From Sipunculus nudus (taxonomy: Eukaryota; Annelida; Sipuncula; Golfingiida; Sipunculidae): a stretch of DNA of 64,000 bases. Below are positions 25,074-36,914 of the stretch, in pieces. Location of the stretch: positions 17,373,601 to 17,437,600 of the forward strand of contig CM049319.1 in assembly GCA_026874595.1 (NCBI GenBank), read 5' to 3'. Each line of letters starts with the position of its first letter. Position 1 is the first letter of the stretch. A program made the translations under genes and the position numbers. The notes beneath the pieces are model-generated. The model was not told where the DNA came from, did not search any database, and saw only the letters and a list, made by a program, of their open reading frames with translations.

Positions 25074-25430
25074 CTTACTGTATGTGCAATTTATATTTTA
25101 CTATATAATTAGCAAATAAATAAAATGATTTGAAAAATAATATATATAAAATAGAGAAGGCTATCTTACTGTATGTGAATATATTTTACGATATATTTAG
25201 CAGGTAATTAAAATGATTTGAAATATATATATAATAGAAAACTCTCTGTATCTTACAGTGCTGAATATATTTTACGGTATAATTAGCAGACAATTAAAAT
25301 AATTTGAAAAATAATATATTTAAAATAGAGGACTCTAAAATCTTACTGTATGTGAATATGATATTTTACGGTATATTAAGCTGATAATTAAAATGATTTT
25401 TTAAAAATAATTTATATAAAGTGTGGTTTG
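25074..25430. repeat. ~90 bp tandem repeat, four imperfect copies
   Basis: CTTACTGTATGTG...TTTTACGGTATAATTAGC...AATTAAAATGATTTGAAAA repeats with starts near 25074, 25165, 25252 and 25342. AT-rich and non-coding, 1.5 kb downstream of the GPCR. Confidence 0.8.
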
Positions 25431-27233
25431 TCACGAAGTCGAAGAATATATTGTTTATACTATGTGCTTACTATAGATCTTAGCACCTATTGTAAGTCCG
25501 TGTGTGATAGCTAGGGCATTTATTTTGCCTTATAAATAAAGAATATTGATTTGCTTTAGTATTTATGATTTGATCTTATCATTTGATGTTTTTTTTATTT
25601 CATATGGTGGTGTTAATATAATAATTCAATTAAAAATAAATAATACATTGTACTTTTTATCAATATTAGTTCTGTCATGGAACAGAGAGTAGCAATTCTT
25701 CATTATCTATTATTCGATTCTCAAGGTCCATCGCAGCATCTATATCTCGTCTAACATCAGATGTGCAGTAAAATTAGCATTATCATCAACGATATCATCC
25801 ATTAAAACTTCTTAGTATAACTATCACAATTTTGAGAGCCGATCGACGTGATGCCACCAAGCCAAACAGGAAGCCGCGAGAGACTGTCACGTTTTACCAG
25901 TGACCTAAGAAAAGCCACAACACCCATCGCCACAAAGGCAAAAGCAGCATGCATACCCTCCACCGGTCCAAGCAGCGGAGACCCAGCCATGCCAATCGAG
26001 AGCCGAACTCGATTGATGAAACGCAAAAAAACCTCGAGACGAATGCCATTTTATACTTGCAGTTAGTTTCTGCCATTTAGACAACGTTAGCAAGTTTTTT
26101 CTTCATAAGGCATCAGAAATGCTTCGACTTTAATAACTATTTGTCAAATCCATGTAAATAAAATATTTATATAAATATAAATCAACAAATGCAAATATAG
26201 AGCCTATTCGGATACCAGGTATGTTACAAATACATAAAATATAATGTACTATAGAGTTTTGTCCTTTTAAAACATTATGGTATCAGCAAGTGCTGTGCCG
26301 ATTAAATCGATGATTGGTCGTTTTCTTTCAGAATCGGTTAAATAGGTTGCATTTTTGCATTATCGATTAAAAACGATTATATTTGCACATGCACAACAAA
26401 AATCTAATCCTGTCAGAGATACACGAACGCAAAGTAACGAATAGCATCAAAACGGAATCTTGCGCGGCCAACAACCCTGCGACGGCAACCTGACCTTGGA
26501 TGCATGTAGATTGGGGTTTCATTTTTAATACCGATGTACATGTCACTATTTACTGGGGTCAATATTTAAGGTACTATTTTTTTCTAATTTTAAAATTTTT
26601 GATTATGATTTTAAAAACAATTCCTACTAATAGGATCTGCCACTATTTTGTTCTAAAAGCTTTGGCTTACTCCTATACATGAGTGGAAATAAGTTTGCAT
26701 CGTGCGCTATCAGTGGCGCAAAATATAAACATAACACGCACGCCGTCTGGCTGCAATTTCGATCAACTTCACAATTAAGATTTTTTTCAGCTTCAGACCG
26801 ATGTGGTCTTTGTGTTTCTTCCAACAAGAAATTTTGTGTCTTTGTTTGGGAATTGATGCTAAAGATATATATACAGTCAGTCAATAAACGAAACAAAATA
26901 TGTAAATATGTCGCACATTTCGGAATAATGTTCTCCTGTATTATTCATAGTTCTGATCAAGGGATATTCAAGTTATTAACTTTTGAAGGTAATAGAAAAT
27001 TCAAATACCCACCCCCCCGCAAGAGCACACATACGTTATAATCAAGGAAACTAGTCTAGAATATTTAATGTAGCAGAGTCATGGAATAGACATTGAACAT
27101 TAAACAAAGTTTTACCACAATTACAAGTGGAACTGTGACTAGCATTTTATAATATACACGTGAACCTACACATCTCCTATTCAAAGATAAATTGAGACAT
27201 AACCAGTCAATACGTGATGAAGCCTTTATGACG
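25431..27233. other. Intergenic spacer between GPCR and BLVRB-like gene
   Basis: Mostly AT-rich. A GC-richer island at about 25827-26065 is open in several frames on both strands (for example a - strand frame with a hydrophobic AAFAFVAMGVVAFL stretch), but I recognise no protein in it. ATCGATTAAAAACGAT-type sequence lies at 26300-26390. Confidence 0.4.
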
Positions 27234-27373
27234 TCACGCAGATATTGCCACAGCCTTGCCTTCCCACTCTCTATTCTGCGCGATGTCAAGCATAAATCTC
27301 GCGACATCTGCGCGAGATATGGCATAAGCAGATTCTGGTACCCATTGTCCCTCTGTCGTTAGAATGGTTTTAT
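27234..27373 (-). CDS. BLVRB-like reductase exon 4 (residues 167-212, stop)
   Basis: Encodes the C-terminal strand and the SRADVARFML helix, ending AISA then TGA at 27236-27234. It is not visible as a long ORF because it has no internal start codon in frame near its beginning. Confidence 0.88.
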
Positions 27374-30300
27374 CTGAAACAAAAAGTGACATCGATGTTT
27401 ATCTTTGTAATAGACAGACGTCATAGAGTTCTGATACAGATACTAAAAATATATCATGATACTATATATATATATATATATTTTTTTTAAAGAAAGAATA
27501 TTCAATGTATATTTCTTTTGCTCACTTTGACAGTATCAATTTTTAGAATATTTATGGCAAGTGGCGACCAGTCAGAAACTTTTAAATATAGTTGTTTGAG
27601 CATGTTACAAGTGACCTTGACTTTCATCAATGGGGTTTTCACACTGTAACGGAACCTAATATCAACAGATCACGTATGCGTGATGAACATAAATTTTGTC
27701 AAGAGGATAAAAAAATTAGATTCTGTAACACTAGGCAGCGTGAAATGTCTAGGGGAATGAATAAAGAAGTCAGTGGTTCTTTGTTACCAAATAACTATAA
27801 TTTATTCTCAAAACAACCCTAACATTACAATACACTAAATCAATACAATTACACAGTCCGACAGCAGTATAACAACAAATCAATACAATCACACAGTAAA
27901 ATAAACAAAGAGCACAGTACCTGGATACCACCACTGTCACAGCGATAAGTCCTTTAAAATGTATAAGCCGGCGAACAGTTCACACGTATTCTCTCGGAGA
28001 ATAACAGTCCAATGTAAAGCCCTTGTAACAATCCAGAAAGTAAACTTGAGACAGGCAGCACTAAATTGTAAAGTGTTAGTAATAGTAGAATCCATGAAAT
28101 TACTAGATAATCGGACAGGTCCCACACGTCTTTGTCCGCTGGAATATTCTCTCACCTCTCTCTCGGCTCCGAAAAACAGCCCCCTATTTATAACCTATCG
28201 CCCCAAGCTGAGAATTTTCCACTTCTCAAACAGCCTAAAGAATCCAGCACAACACACAGTAAACACGCATTACAGGAATCATCTAGAAAAACATCGCTGT
28301 GTCTCTACATACCAGGAACCACACGTGAGCCCGGCCCGGATCGGCCAGGCGAGAAAGCCCCAAGCTAGCATGATAACGAGAGTTCAACCAGTACGGATTA
28401 AACTGAGAGTGCAACCACAACACAAGTTACGCCCGTGTCACACAATAAAAAGAGCACCTGTAAGATCACATATAGCTTTTATGAATTACTAAATAATTGT
28501 AAGGGTTTTTTTTCTAAATTACAAGTGATAACACGGTATTACCGTTATATTATTGGGTCGTTTGCCCTGATTTCGTCGTAGCATCTCTGAGAACATTTGG
28601 GATATGAAGACTTTATTATAAATAGGGATTCAAGCGCCTGTGATATTTAACAAACGCGAGGGCCACCGTGCAAGATTCTGTGAACCTGCCAGCGCATACT
28701 GAGCCACCTTGGCCAACTTTTTAAAGTGAAATATACATGTGCACACCACCTGCATTCCATTTCCGGAGCATGACTGAAATGTGCAAGCCTCTATTGAATG
28801 ACGTCATTAATCAGCCAGTGTTTTGAACAACAGCGACCGCGGGTAACTAGGCTGCTAATTAATATGCATGAAAAATGAATGGCATGAGCTGTCCGTCGTG
28901 CACACTATAAATAATAAGGCGCATGAACTAATTGATCTTTATGAATATGTATGAGCCCAATATCTCTTACCTGTGATTGGTCCATTAGTGAGAGATGGCG
29001 GGCGAACACTGGTGAACTGTACGTCTGGACATTCCTTGTAAAAGAATTCCTCCATTCGCCCCATGTCCGCTACCAGACGCCCGATAAACAGCGGCTTGAT
29101 GAGCCATTCCATAATCCGAGGATTCCCTGGTTCAGCTGCATATATAAATTAAATAAATCACGTGACAGATATAGGCCTACAGAGTTTGGGGTTTTTTCGC
29201 GATAGTTCCACATTAGCGATATAAGGGAAAATTTTCGCGAAATAAAACCTTCGGATAAGAAGCCCCAAGTCGAAGGCAAGTCTAAAGGCGAACGATTGAT
29301 TGAATTAATAATAAAATAATTTTAGGTAATCTGTATTTCAAAGATTGTGGTTTACTAATGATATCAGATCTTTCAAATGATATGCCAGCCATGAACAATT
29401 ATACTACTTGTTTGGTAATCAACAGGTTCCCTTCTAATTCGTCCTGTGTTGCAGACATGTTATTTTATGTAAATTAAATCCAATAACAAAGGTTATGTAG
29501 ATAATTCATGTAAAGATGACTGTGTAGATAACGGAAGGGTTTTTCAGCGACAACGGAACCCCCGCAAAATAATGAAAACTGAAATCGCGAATTTTCAACT
29601 TTGTTACTATAAGGTCGCCCTCAGAATATCGATATATTTCGAATATTGACAAATACAAGAAGATTACTCGGATACTCAAATCCGAGTGGTTCATACCGAG
29701 TGCCGAAGTCCAAATTTCATGAGAGTAAGCTTATTAACATATCTGTATTCAAAGGAATGCATGGCTTTGAATCTAAGTTATACGATATTGTATCTAGTAT
29801 ATAAAGAGATGAAATATCGTTGCATCCCAAAACACATGCAGGCGCTTGAATTTCTATTAGTGTAGATTCCTTGCATGTTTCGCACTATATGGCCAATTTA
29901 TATATTATTTACTTAATATTTGAGATAGGTAGGCAAGAAGCCCATGTTGTTAGGCCCGACAGCCATGGCACATCGGTTTCAGGCTAAATTTGAAGTACAT
30001 GCGTGACTGGCTGAACCATTGTTACGTCAGCGGTTTCACCTTCTGAAGACTCCAGTAGTAGACATATCAACCAATCAGAAAGCGCGTCCTCGGTTGTTAT
30101 GCCATGGCTGTCGGCCTAACCATAAGGGCTTCTTGCCTGCCTATCTCAAATATTAAGTAAATAATAAAGAGATGGACCATATAGTGTGAAAAACGCCAGG
30201 AAAATGTCTGATAAGTAATAGTTATTGGGAAATGACCCAGAAAAGTAACAAATTTAACCGAAATCTACACTTATAACAATCAAGCGCCTGTTCCCAAACA

Positions 30301-33300
30301 GAAACGGCAAAACAGCCCTGGCTGAAAAAAAAAAGAAACTGTGGTTTAAACAGTATCTGGTAGGGGGCGGTACTTACGCTTAGTACACCAGGATGTGACA
30401 GCGATGAGACGTTTGATGCTATTGGCCCGCATGGCATCTGCAATGGCCTTTGCAGTCTCGCTGTACAGTGTACATCTGCTCAAGATGTTTCTGGCTCCCA
30501 GAGCTGACAGCACCATGTCACAGCCCTCCAGGGCGGGTGCTAACGATTCACTGGACATTAAATTGGCTTCGACCACCTGCGACAAATATATTTACAAGCG
30601 TCAAAAAATTTACATAAACCGCCCCATTTTACAGAGCGGGCGTTTCATGTGAAGTTGAACATATCGAGGTAAGAACAAACGTATGCAACACCACCGAACA
30701 CACAAAATGAAACTGATCGTGATTGTGACCGTAGAATTATTATATTTTGTTGTGGTCTAAGTCAATGACCCGCTAAGGCCAATATTTATAACATCTCTAA
30801 CATCATCGTCGAGATTATACTAGCTGTATATATATATATATATATATATAATTTCGACAATTTCAACCTGTGACATCCGAGTTTTAGTATGTACTCAAAA
30901 TGGAAGCCCCAATGAGCGGTTTTCGAAAAAAAACCCGCTTTTTTAACCACGCCCAATTCTCAAGTTATAATAAGTTGCAGCTGTAGGGGCCTACAAGGGA
31001 ACACTCGGTTAAATGACTTGGTCATCAAGCCACTGTTTACGGTGACATACCCGGAACGCATGTACTCCGTTTAAATTGATATGGCTGCCTGTGTCGTTAG
31101 CGACAGGTCTTTTACGCAAACAATTCTTGTTTAATTGTTCTTTTTTGTTTGCGTTACAGATCCTAAGGTGGAGAGTTAACCCTATAAAGTTTGATCAGAT
31201 CTGACAAAAGTGGTCAAGACTACGAAATTTGGCGTTCAGCGTGAGGAAATGCAACAACTCCTACATAATACGCATAATACAGTTGCATTGACTCAGTTGA
31301 GATATAAATTGTAACTTAATGCTCAATATGTTTGAAAATATTGGCACTTTCTCTAAAAAAAAACCAGATAATTATCTCCATCGGCTCTTGTTAACAGCCT
31401 GGCAAGGCTTACTGAGAAGGCTTAAGCTATGAGTGAACCAACATCTATCGATTTTTTAAGTAATTTGCATAGATCCTCCTTTTAATTTGCATGAGATTCC
31501 CTTTTGTGGTTGTGTTGAATCAGAGAGGGAACTCTCCCCCACCGGTGTTCGGACTCCATACCTGAATAGATGCTGAATGTTCGGGCTACCTGGGTTGTAT
31601 ACTCCCGAGGGAGCCGCTAAAAGCTACATGAATATACGGGCCTGATAGACCAGGAAAGGCAAAGTGTTAAGTTGGATGAGACTTGGATTTGGTGATATCA
31701 GACTAGAACTCCCCCCCCCCCCCCTTTAATTCATTCTGTGAATACCTGATGTGATTTTGCAACAAATTTTGGTTGCTTTTAAATAAATGAAGTTTTGCAA
31801 GGGATGTCAGTTTAACGCTTATCAAAAATGAGGATGGTTTCGGTGTCTGTTATACAACCGGTCGGACTATTCACAGAAAACCACCGAAAAATCGATAAAA
31901 AAAAACACTTATAATCACCTAAGCTCTTTGATATTCCTGAATACATGTATTTTAATTTGTTTAACTAATAACTAGCATAAAATTATAAGATTAATATATT
32001 TAATAAATACTAATCTGATTTCTTTTATGTCAATCTGCTGTTGGTAATGTAAGTAACCAATTTGGCAACAGATGGCGATATCTTTCCCATAGTCAAAGTC
32101 CAAGTCACCAAACAGGCACTAAGCTCAGTCGGGTTCTCCCGTCAGTATGAAAATCATACCATTCAATTAAAATTTTTATTATTGCCTAAAATTTATTCCT
32201 ATGTTTGAGAATATTTTAAAAATTAGTCATAAGTATATAAGACCTTCGAATTGTGAATTGAACATATATATGTAAATTATTAAATTTGTTATTTATTTTG
32301 CAAATAAAACTTTTTACCCCATTCCTTTGATATAATGCAGGGTATCAGTTAAAATAACTAAAGTATTCCGGAATGTAAAAAAAACTTTGTTGATTCCAAG
32401 TGCTATTAGTTGATTTCGGTAGTATTCTGTGGTTTTAGGTAGTTTTTGTGGTTTTCGGTGATTTTCTGTGAATAGTCTGATCCTGGTACAACCACTGCAA
32501 CACTTCCGCGTCATGTGCATATATTTAGCCAAATGCAAAATGTATAAACGTCATTTGGTTATTGTTACCATATAAAACATATAGCGGGTAAACAAACTGA
32601 ATTTAGGTCACTCATAGACAATTTTATAACTTATATCAACCCACTTAACGGAAAGCATTTTTTTAAATAATGAATTTTCGGGAAAGAAATATGGATGTCT
32701 GCAAGGGAATTATAAAAAAAAAACCCACGCATTATATCGACGAATGGCACCAGATCAACATTCTCGATCCATAATTTATAATTCGGATTATTTTCAGAAG
32801 ATTAAAAAAAAGCTTTGACAATCAAACGGTGGAGCTCAGTGATATAGTACCAGATAGTATTGTCTACGGCCAACCAGATAAAGCCAAAACATTGACTGTG
32901 AGCCATCTTCTGGTGACCTCTAACAATTAACAATTTACACAATTGCACTTTACGCAAAGCACAGTCGGTACGCTACTGTGCTGCCCCCTATGTATGACCA
33001 GAAAAACAAATATTGGCCTGTCAAGTGTGTCTGCGCTTTGGTTCATGAATATGTCGATATAGGTATAGAACATAGAAAACTCAAGAAGATTAGTATTCAT
33101 GTTATCATCTTGAAGCACAAATAAAACAATTTTTTTGCATAACCACAGTCACCACATACTCTGCTTTCAATCTGGGCGACACGTAAAGTTTGGGGTCATA
33201 GTTCACGGACCTGGGTCGGTTTATCATATAAATATACATACCTGCAGACGTTCATGTTTTGTTGTGATCTTGCTTGGATTTCTGACGACAGCTCGGACGT

Positions 33301-33376
33301 CATGACCTCGTTCTAGTGCTTGTTCTATTAGTTGTAACCCGGTAGGGCCGGTCGCCCCAAGCACGGCGAATTTCAT
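27234..33376 (-). CDS. Atypical SDR / NmrA-like NAD(P)-binding reductase, flavin reductase (BLVRB)-like, four exons, 212 aa
   Basis: Exons (transcript order) 33376-33242, 30576-30378, 29135-28971 and 27373-27234 join in phases 0, 1, 1 to a complete 212-residue protein. Human BLVRB is about 206 aa. The N-terminal dinucleotide-binding motif GATGPTG is at residues 7-13 after a short beta strand, with basic R28 and R32 where the NADP phosphate is bound in this family. SALGA (69-73) and TSWC (106-109) match the strand ends that line the cofactor. There is no YxxxK pair, as expected for this atypical SDR branch. RPPSLTNGP and SRADVARFML near the C-terminus are typical of NmrA/BLVRB-like enzymes. 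It probably reduces flavins or a related small quinoid substrate with NADPH in the cytosol; the substrate is inference. Introns 1 and 2 carry small inverted-repeat elements and intron 3 an LTR-like element. It is encoded on the same strand as the SELENBP1 homologue upstream. Confidence 0.9.
27464..27482. repeat. (AT)n tract in BLVRB-like intron 3
   Basis: Short TATATA run just upstream (gene sense) of exon 4. Confidence 0.9.
27718..28444 (-). mobile_element. LTR-like element, copy 2, in intron 3 of the BLVRB-like gene
   Basis: Reverse-complement relative of 6057-6729. Read on the - strand it starts TGTGTGACAC, has a TATA box TTATAAATAG at about 28194-28182 followed by GGGGGCTG, and an AATAAATTATAG stretch some 60 bases before its end at TGTTACA. 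This order (TATA box, then poly(A) signal, TG...CA ends) is that of an LTR. It inserts in the same transcriptional direction as the host gene, so its signals could interfere with the host transcript. The 177-codon + strand ORF across it is antisense to the element and not considered a gene. Confidence 0.55.
28971..29135 (-). CDS. BLVRB-like reductase exon 3 (residues 112-166)
   Basis: Encodes PEPGNPRIMEWL through SVRPPSLTNGP, the part that closes the substrate pocket in relatives. The exon is bounded by a TGCAG acceptor and a GTAAGAG donor, and phase 1 at both ends preserves the frame. Confidence 0.88.
29879..30192. mobile_element. Long-arm palindromic MITE (~315 bp, ~100 bp arms) in BLVRB-like intron 2
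   Basis: The left arm CACTATATGG...TATTATTTACTTAATATT, then TTGAGATAGGTAGGCAAGAA, then GACAGCCATGGCA, is repeated in reverse on the right with only scattered mismatches. About 100 bases separate the arms. It would fold into a long hairpin in the nascent RNA. No coding sequence. Confidence 0.85.
30378..30576 (-). CDS. BLVRB-like reductase exon 2 (residues 46-111)
   Basis: Begins after a CAG acceptor with VVEANL and carries SALGA and TSWC. It ends with a GTAAGTA donor in phase 1. An open frame reads through the donor but loses family similarity there. Confidence 0.9.
30826..30851. repeat. (AT)n tract
   Basis: TATATA run in intron 1 of the BLVRB-like gene. Confidence 0.9.
31838..32510. mobile_element. 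Inverted-repeat element (~670 bp) in BLVRB-like intron 1
   Basis: GGACTATTCACAGAAAACCA at about 31864 is matched in reverse by the segment around 32448-32480 (ATTTTCTGTGAATAGTCTGA), and the similarity extends to GTTGTACCA / GTTATACAACC outside. Interior non-coding. Confidence 0.55.
33242..33376 (-). CDS. BLVRB-like reductase exon 1 (residues 1-45)
   Basis: ATG at 33376-33374 opens directly into the first beta strand and the GATGPTG cofactor loop. The exon ends CTGCAG|GTATGT in phase 0. Confidence 0.9.
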
Positions 33377-33450
33377 CTTGTAATTTTGTTTGTGATAGGC
33401 CTACATCTTATGCGACACTTCAGTGTAACGGAAAATATGGCATACCCATT

Positions 33451-33451
<1 letters not shown>

Positions 33452-33482
<31 letters not shown>

Positions 33483-33542
33483 ATATATATTATATATTAT
33501 ATATATATATATATTATATATATAGCTTATATATATATATAG

Positions 33543-33609
<67 letters not shown>

Positions 33610-33630
33610 CTTATATATATATATATCTAG
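33452..33630. repeat. Long (AT)n array with AGCTTATA interruptions
   Basis: About 180 bases of alternating AT starting 75 bases upstream of the BLVRB-like ATG. The ORF of Tyr-Ile repeats here is an artefact. Its position next to the start codon means it lies in or beside the promoter or 5' UTR. Confidence 0.95.
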
Positions 33631-34878
33631 CTGATAGACCCGGTATACCGGGCTCATTACCGGGGTTGGGGAGATTTATTGACTGAGATTTGAAATGTTG
33701 GCTCATTTTTTTATTCTAAAAGTTAACAGAAAATATAGGTTTTCAAAGGGAAACTGTCTCCATAAAATATGTATACCCATTTTGGCACGTCTGCAGAATA
33801 ACTCACGCACCTCTCTGAGGCACAACACTTCTGTGAACAGAAAACGTTTCTATGTCCAGCTGCTTGTATCTTAACTTTGCCACTTATTTTTATCTGCCTC
33901 TTACTTTTAAATTACATCATGAATCGTAAACATCATACCGTCCGTCCGTATAGACTCATAACCTGGTGGAGAGAGTGCGTGAGTGATCCTGCAGTCGCTC
34001 CAATATTTTTTTGTGGGGCTGTCCTCGTGGCAAGAAATTTATGCCTCGGTATGTTTACCTTGAAGACCTGGTCAGTGATGGTGTTTACATTGCGAACCGG
34101 AATGAGACGCAGGGGACATGCAGGTTGTCGATATTTGACTGGATTCTATCGTTGGACGTATAAATGATTATAGGTTGATGTGAGCTAGGAACACATGAAA
34201 GCTTTATAAAATGTACGTTGCAAGGAAACTGTTCCTAAAGAAAGAAACAGAAATAGGCCTTTGCATACCTCGTAAGTACGCTCCCGAGGCAGCGTCTAAA
34301 GAAGCAACTGATTTTCACGCTGCCAGCTTTGACCGTTTATGATATATTTAGACACCAGATGGCTGTTCGTTGTCCACTGAAATAAACGTGCGTATGATGT
34401 GACAAGCAGCCAATCAGATGCCAATAAACAAACACTCGACAGGCATCCTGGCTCCGCCCATTGCTGCGCTTCAAGCGCCGCTTGATGAGTTTCCGGTCGA
34501 ATTTAAATTGCTCCCTCTGCATTCTCGCATTATCGACCGATTCGATTATGACATTATGACTGTGTTAGCGTAGCCATGTATCTGTTGTCTGCAGAACTGA
34601 AACCAGGCGTGCACGCAGCCTTTGTTGTTACGTTTCGTTTGAATTACAGCTCACCGGCCGAGCATCCTATGTGCCCAAGGCCCTAAGCAAACCACTTCAG
34701 GGGCAATTCTCTCTGAACCTGTGGCCTGTTCAGACGGTTACGCTGGGGGATGAGCTGTCACTCAAAAAGAAATGAATATGATTGGCTCCGTGTATTTCTC
34801 GCTTGGCTTTGTCTTCCAGCACAAGGTCGCATCTGATTGGACAAAAATACAGTGCTCCCCTCTGGTGTTGCAATTCAG

Positions 34879-34972
34879 GATACGAGGTCATAACAAACAG
34901 CGCCTTACGATATAGGTAGTAGCCCTATAGGTAAAGCGCTGTGTAAAGAGCGTAACCTCGTAAGTAGCAGAA
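34879..34972. repeat. Imperfect ~40 bp-arm hairpin
   Basis: TACGAGGTCATAACAAACAG, AGCGCCTTACGATATAGG on the left pair with CCTATAGGTAAAGCGCTG ... GTAACCTCGTA on the right around a six-base loop. Confidence 0.65.
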
Positions 34973-35280
34973 GCGGACCCAATGGGACTCCATGCAGAGG
35001 GCCCGTATTCATTTTCAACCGCCGCAACCTTATTTCATCGTATCAGACAAATTTTTAGGCCTGAACCCCCAGACACCACTCCACCCCACCCCACTTCACC
35101 CCACGCCTGCTCGTGAAATTGGGACCTTGAATTAGGTTTTGTCATTATTCCTCCTGGGTTGAACTCTCCATTTCATAAAGCGAGAAACATGTGTTTTTCA
35201 CTTTTACAGACCACGCACGTGGGTGAGAGCCTCGTTCAAATGAAAGGCCAGACAGGCTCAAATTCCTCAAGTGCTGAAAG

Positions 35281-35492
35281 CAAGCGTTATTCATATGAAC
35301 AATAGTAGTGATTGAGGTTGATAGACCACGTTGCAAGCGTTATTCATATGAACAATAGTAGTGATTGAGGTTGATAGACCACGTTGCAAGCGTTATTCAT
35401 ATGAACAATAGTAGTGATTGAGGTTGATAGACCACGTTGCAAGCGTTATTCATATGAACAATAGTAGTGATTGAGGTTGATAGACCAAGTTG
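35281..35492. repeat. 53 bp tandem repeat, four nearly identical copies
   Basis: The unit CAAGCGTTATTCATATGAAC ... GATAGACCACGTTG begins at 35281, 35334, 35387 and 35440. The first three copies are identical over the unit and the fourth differs by CCAAG for CCACG at its end. There are no spacers between units, so this is not a CRISPR array. Confidence 0.95.
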
Positions 35493-35732
35493 CATGCGTT
35501 ACGGTCATTGGCAAAGGCAGTTCGTCTGTGCTCAGTCTAACCTCTGTGCAAGTCAGTAAAACCGGAAGAAAATCACTGAAAAACTATATGTACATTAAAA
35601 ATTATTAATTCTCATTAATTCTCACTGCGGGCATAATAACCTTTAAAATGATGTAAGGCACTCCATTCCATACAACGTGGTTTTAGAGAATATTGCGAAC
35701 AGGCGTGAACTGAATTTCTTTTATAGTATTAT

Positions 35733-35733
35733 A

Positions 35734-35818
<85 letters not shown>
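35733..35818. repeat. (AT)n array
   Basis: Uninterrupted AT dinucleotides for about 85 bases. Confidence 0.97.
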
Positions 35819-35822
<4 letters not shown>

Positions 35823-35956
35823 AACGTCAACACGTAACCTGACAGCTAGTGGAACTGTTATGACACCAAGGAGTTTATACGAAATGTAAAACTGCTTTTG
35901 TGTACATTGGCCTAAAAGTATATGCAAGTGTGTTTTAAACACTTCATGTGATTTGA

Positions 35957-36045
35957 TATATATATACATATATATATACATATATACTTCATGTGATTTG
36001 ATATATATATACATATATATACATATATATACATATATATACATT
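35957..36045. repeat. (ATATAC)n array with duplicated CTTCATGTGATTTG
   Basis: ATATATATACAT repeats. The flanking 14-mer ACTTCATGTGATTTG occurs at about 35940 and 35987, so the block was duplicated. Confidence 0.9.
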
Positions 36046-36914
36046 TATAAGGGTGTTTTAAGCTTCCTTACACTAAACTGTTTATACAAGTTATATACCT
36101 GTACTTAATATATGGTCTGCAGTACAGCGGATATTTTGTACAATGCTGTGATATGATAATATCTTTATAATACCGTCGGTATAATTTTGCACAATAGATT
36201 CGACTTCTCCTTATAGTAACGTATTATAATATTACATCCAGAATGATGTCTGTATAAACTAGTGAGTTTTGGTGCCTCAGCGTTCAGGCCGCACTAAAGA
36301 AACATTCTACCGACAATTAGAAAAAAAAATGGAACAAGCGGGCTCTTTTGTGAAAAAAATACCCGTCTAGATAACTTACATCAATTTTTGCCCATTAGCA
36401 GGAAGGATAAATAATGTTGCGGCTTTTTAAATGGGACAAATGAAAGTTTAATTACGGTAAAAAAACTTCTTTGTATACGTAATAAGAGCACCTGTGGGAC
36501 TAGTCAAAAGTGGTCTTTGTTGACAGGGAATCTTATTTGCTGATCAGTTATAACCAATGTGAATGCTACCGGTTCACTCAAGGGGGTTTTAATAGACAGA
36601 TGGTCTTATTAGACAGGTGGTAAATCAGACAGGCTCCACTGTATCTAATTTTAATGATATTTTAATGAATTAAAAATTGTTTATAATGGAGGGGTCCAGG
36701 TAGGAGCAGCAATTGGCAATAAAAATACCTGTATTTCGGTGTCAAACCCTCCCCCCCCCCCCCCCCCAAATATGATCGATGAAAAATAGGGGCGGCTGAC
36801 CAACAGAACAATCGTTCACTTTGGTCTGGCCCTAATGTCTGTACACCCAAGTAGTATAGAGAGGGATATTGGGTGTGAAACTTATATGGAGTGCTAATAT
36901 AACATCTCACCGCG

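Noticed and set aside
26679-27041. Possible THAP-type zinc finger at the start of a 120-codon frame (SCAISGAKYKHNTHAVW)
   Set aside because: The Cys/His spacing and the following WxxxC...CSxHF elements of a THAP domain are absent.
27959-28492. 177-codon + strand ORF
   Set aside because: Lies across the LTR-like element in antisense, is not conserved in the other copy (6057-6729) and matches no family.
33386-33634. Tyr-Ile repeat ORF
   Set aside because: Translation of an AT dinucleotide array; similarly at 35721-36044 and 16575-16892.
35281-35492. Possible CRISPR-like direct repeats
   Set aside because: Units are contiguous with no unique spacers, in a genome with introns.
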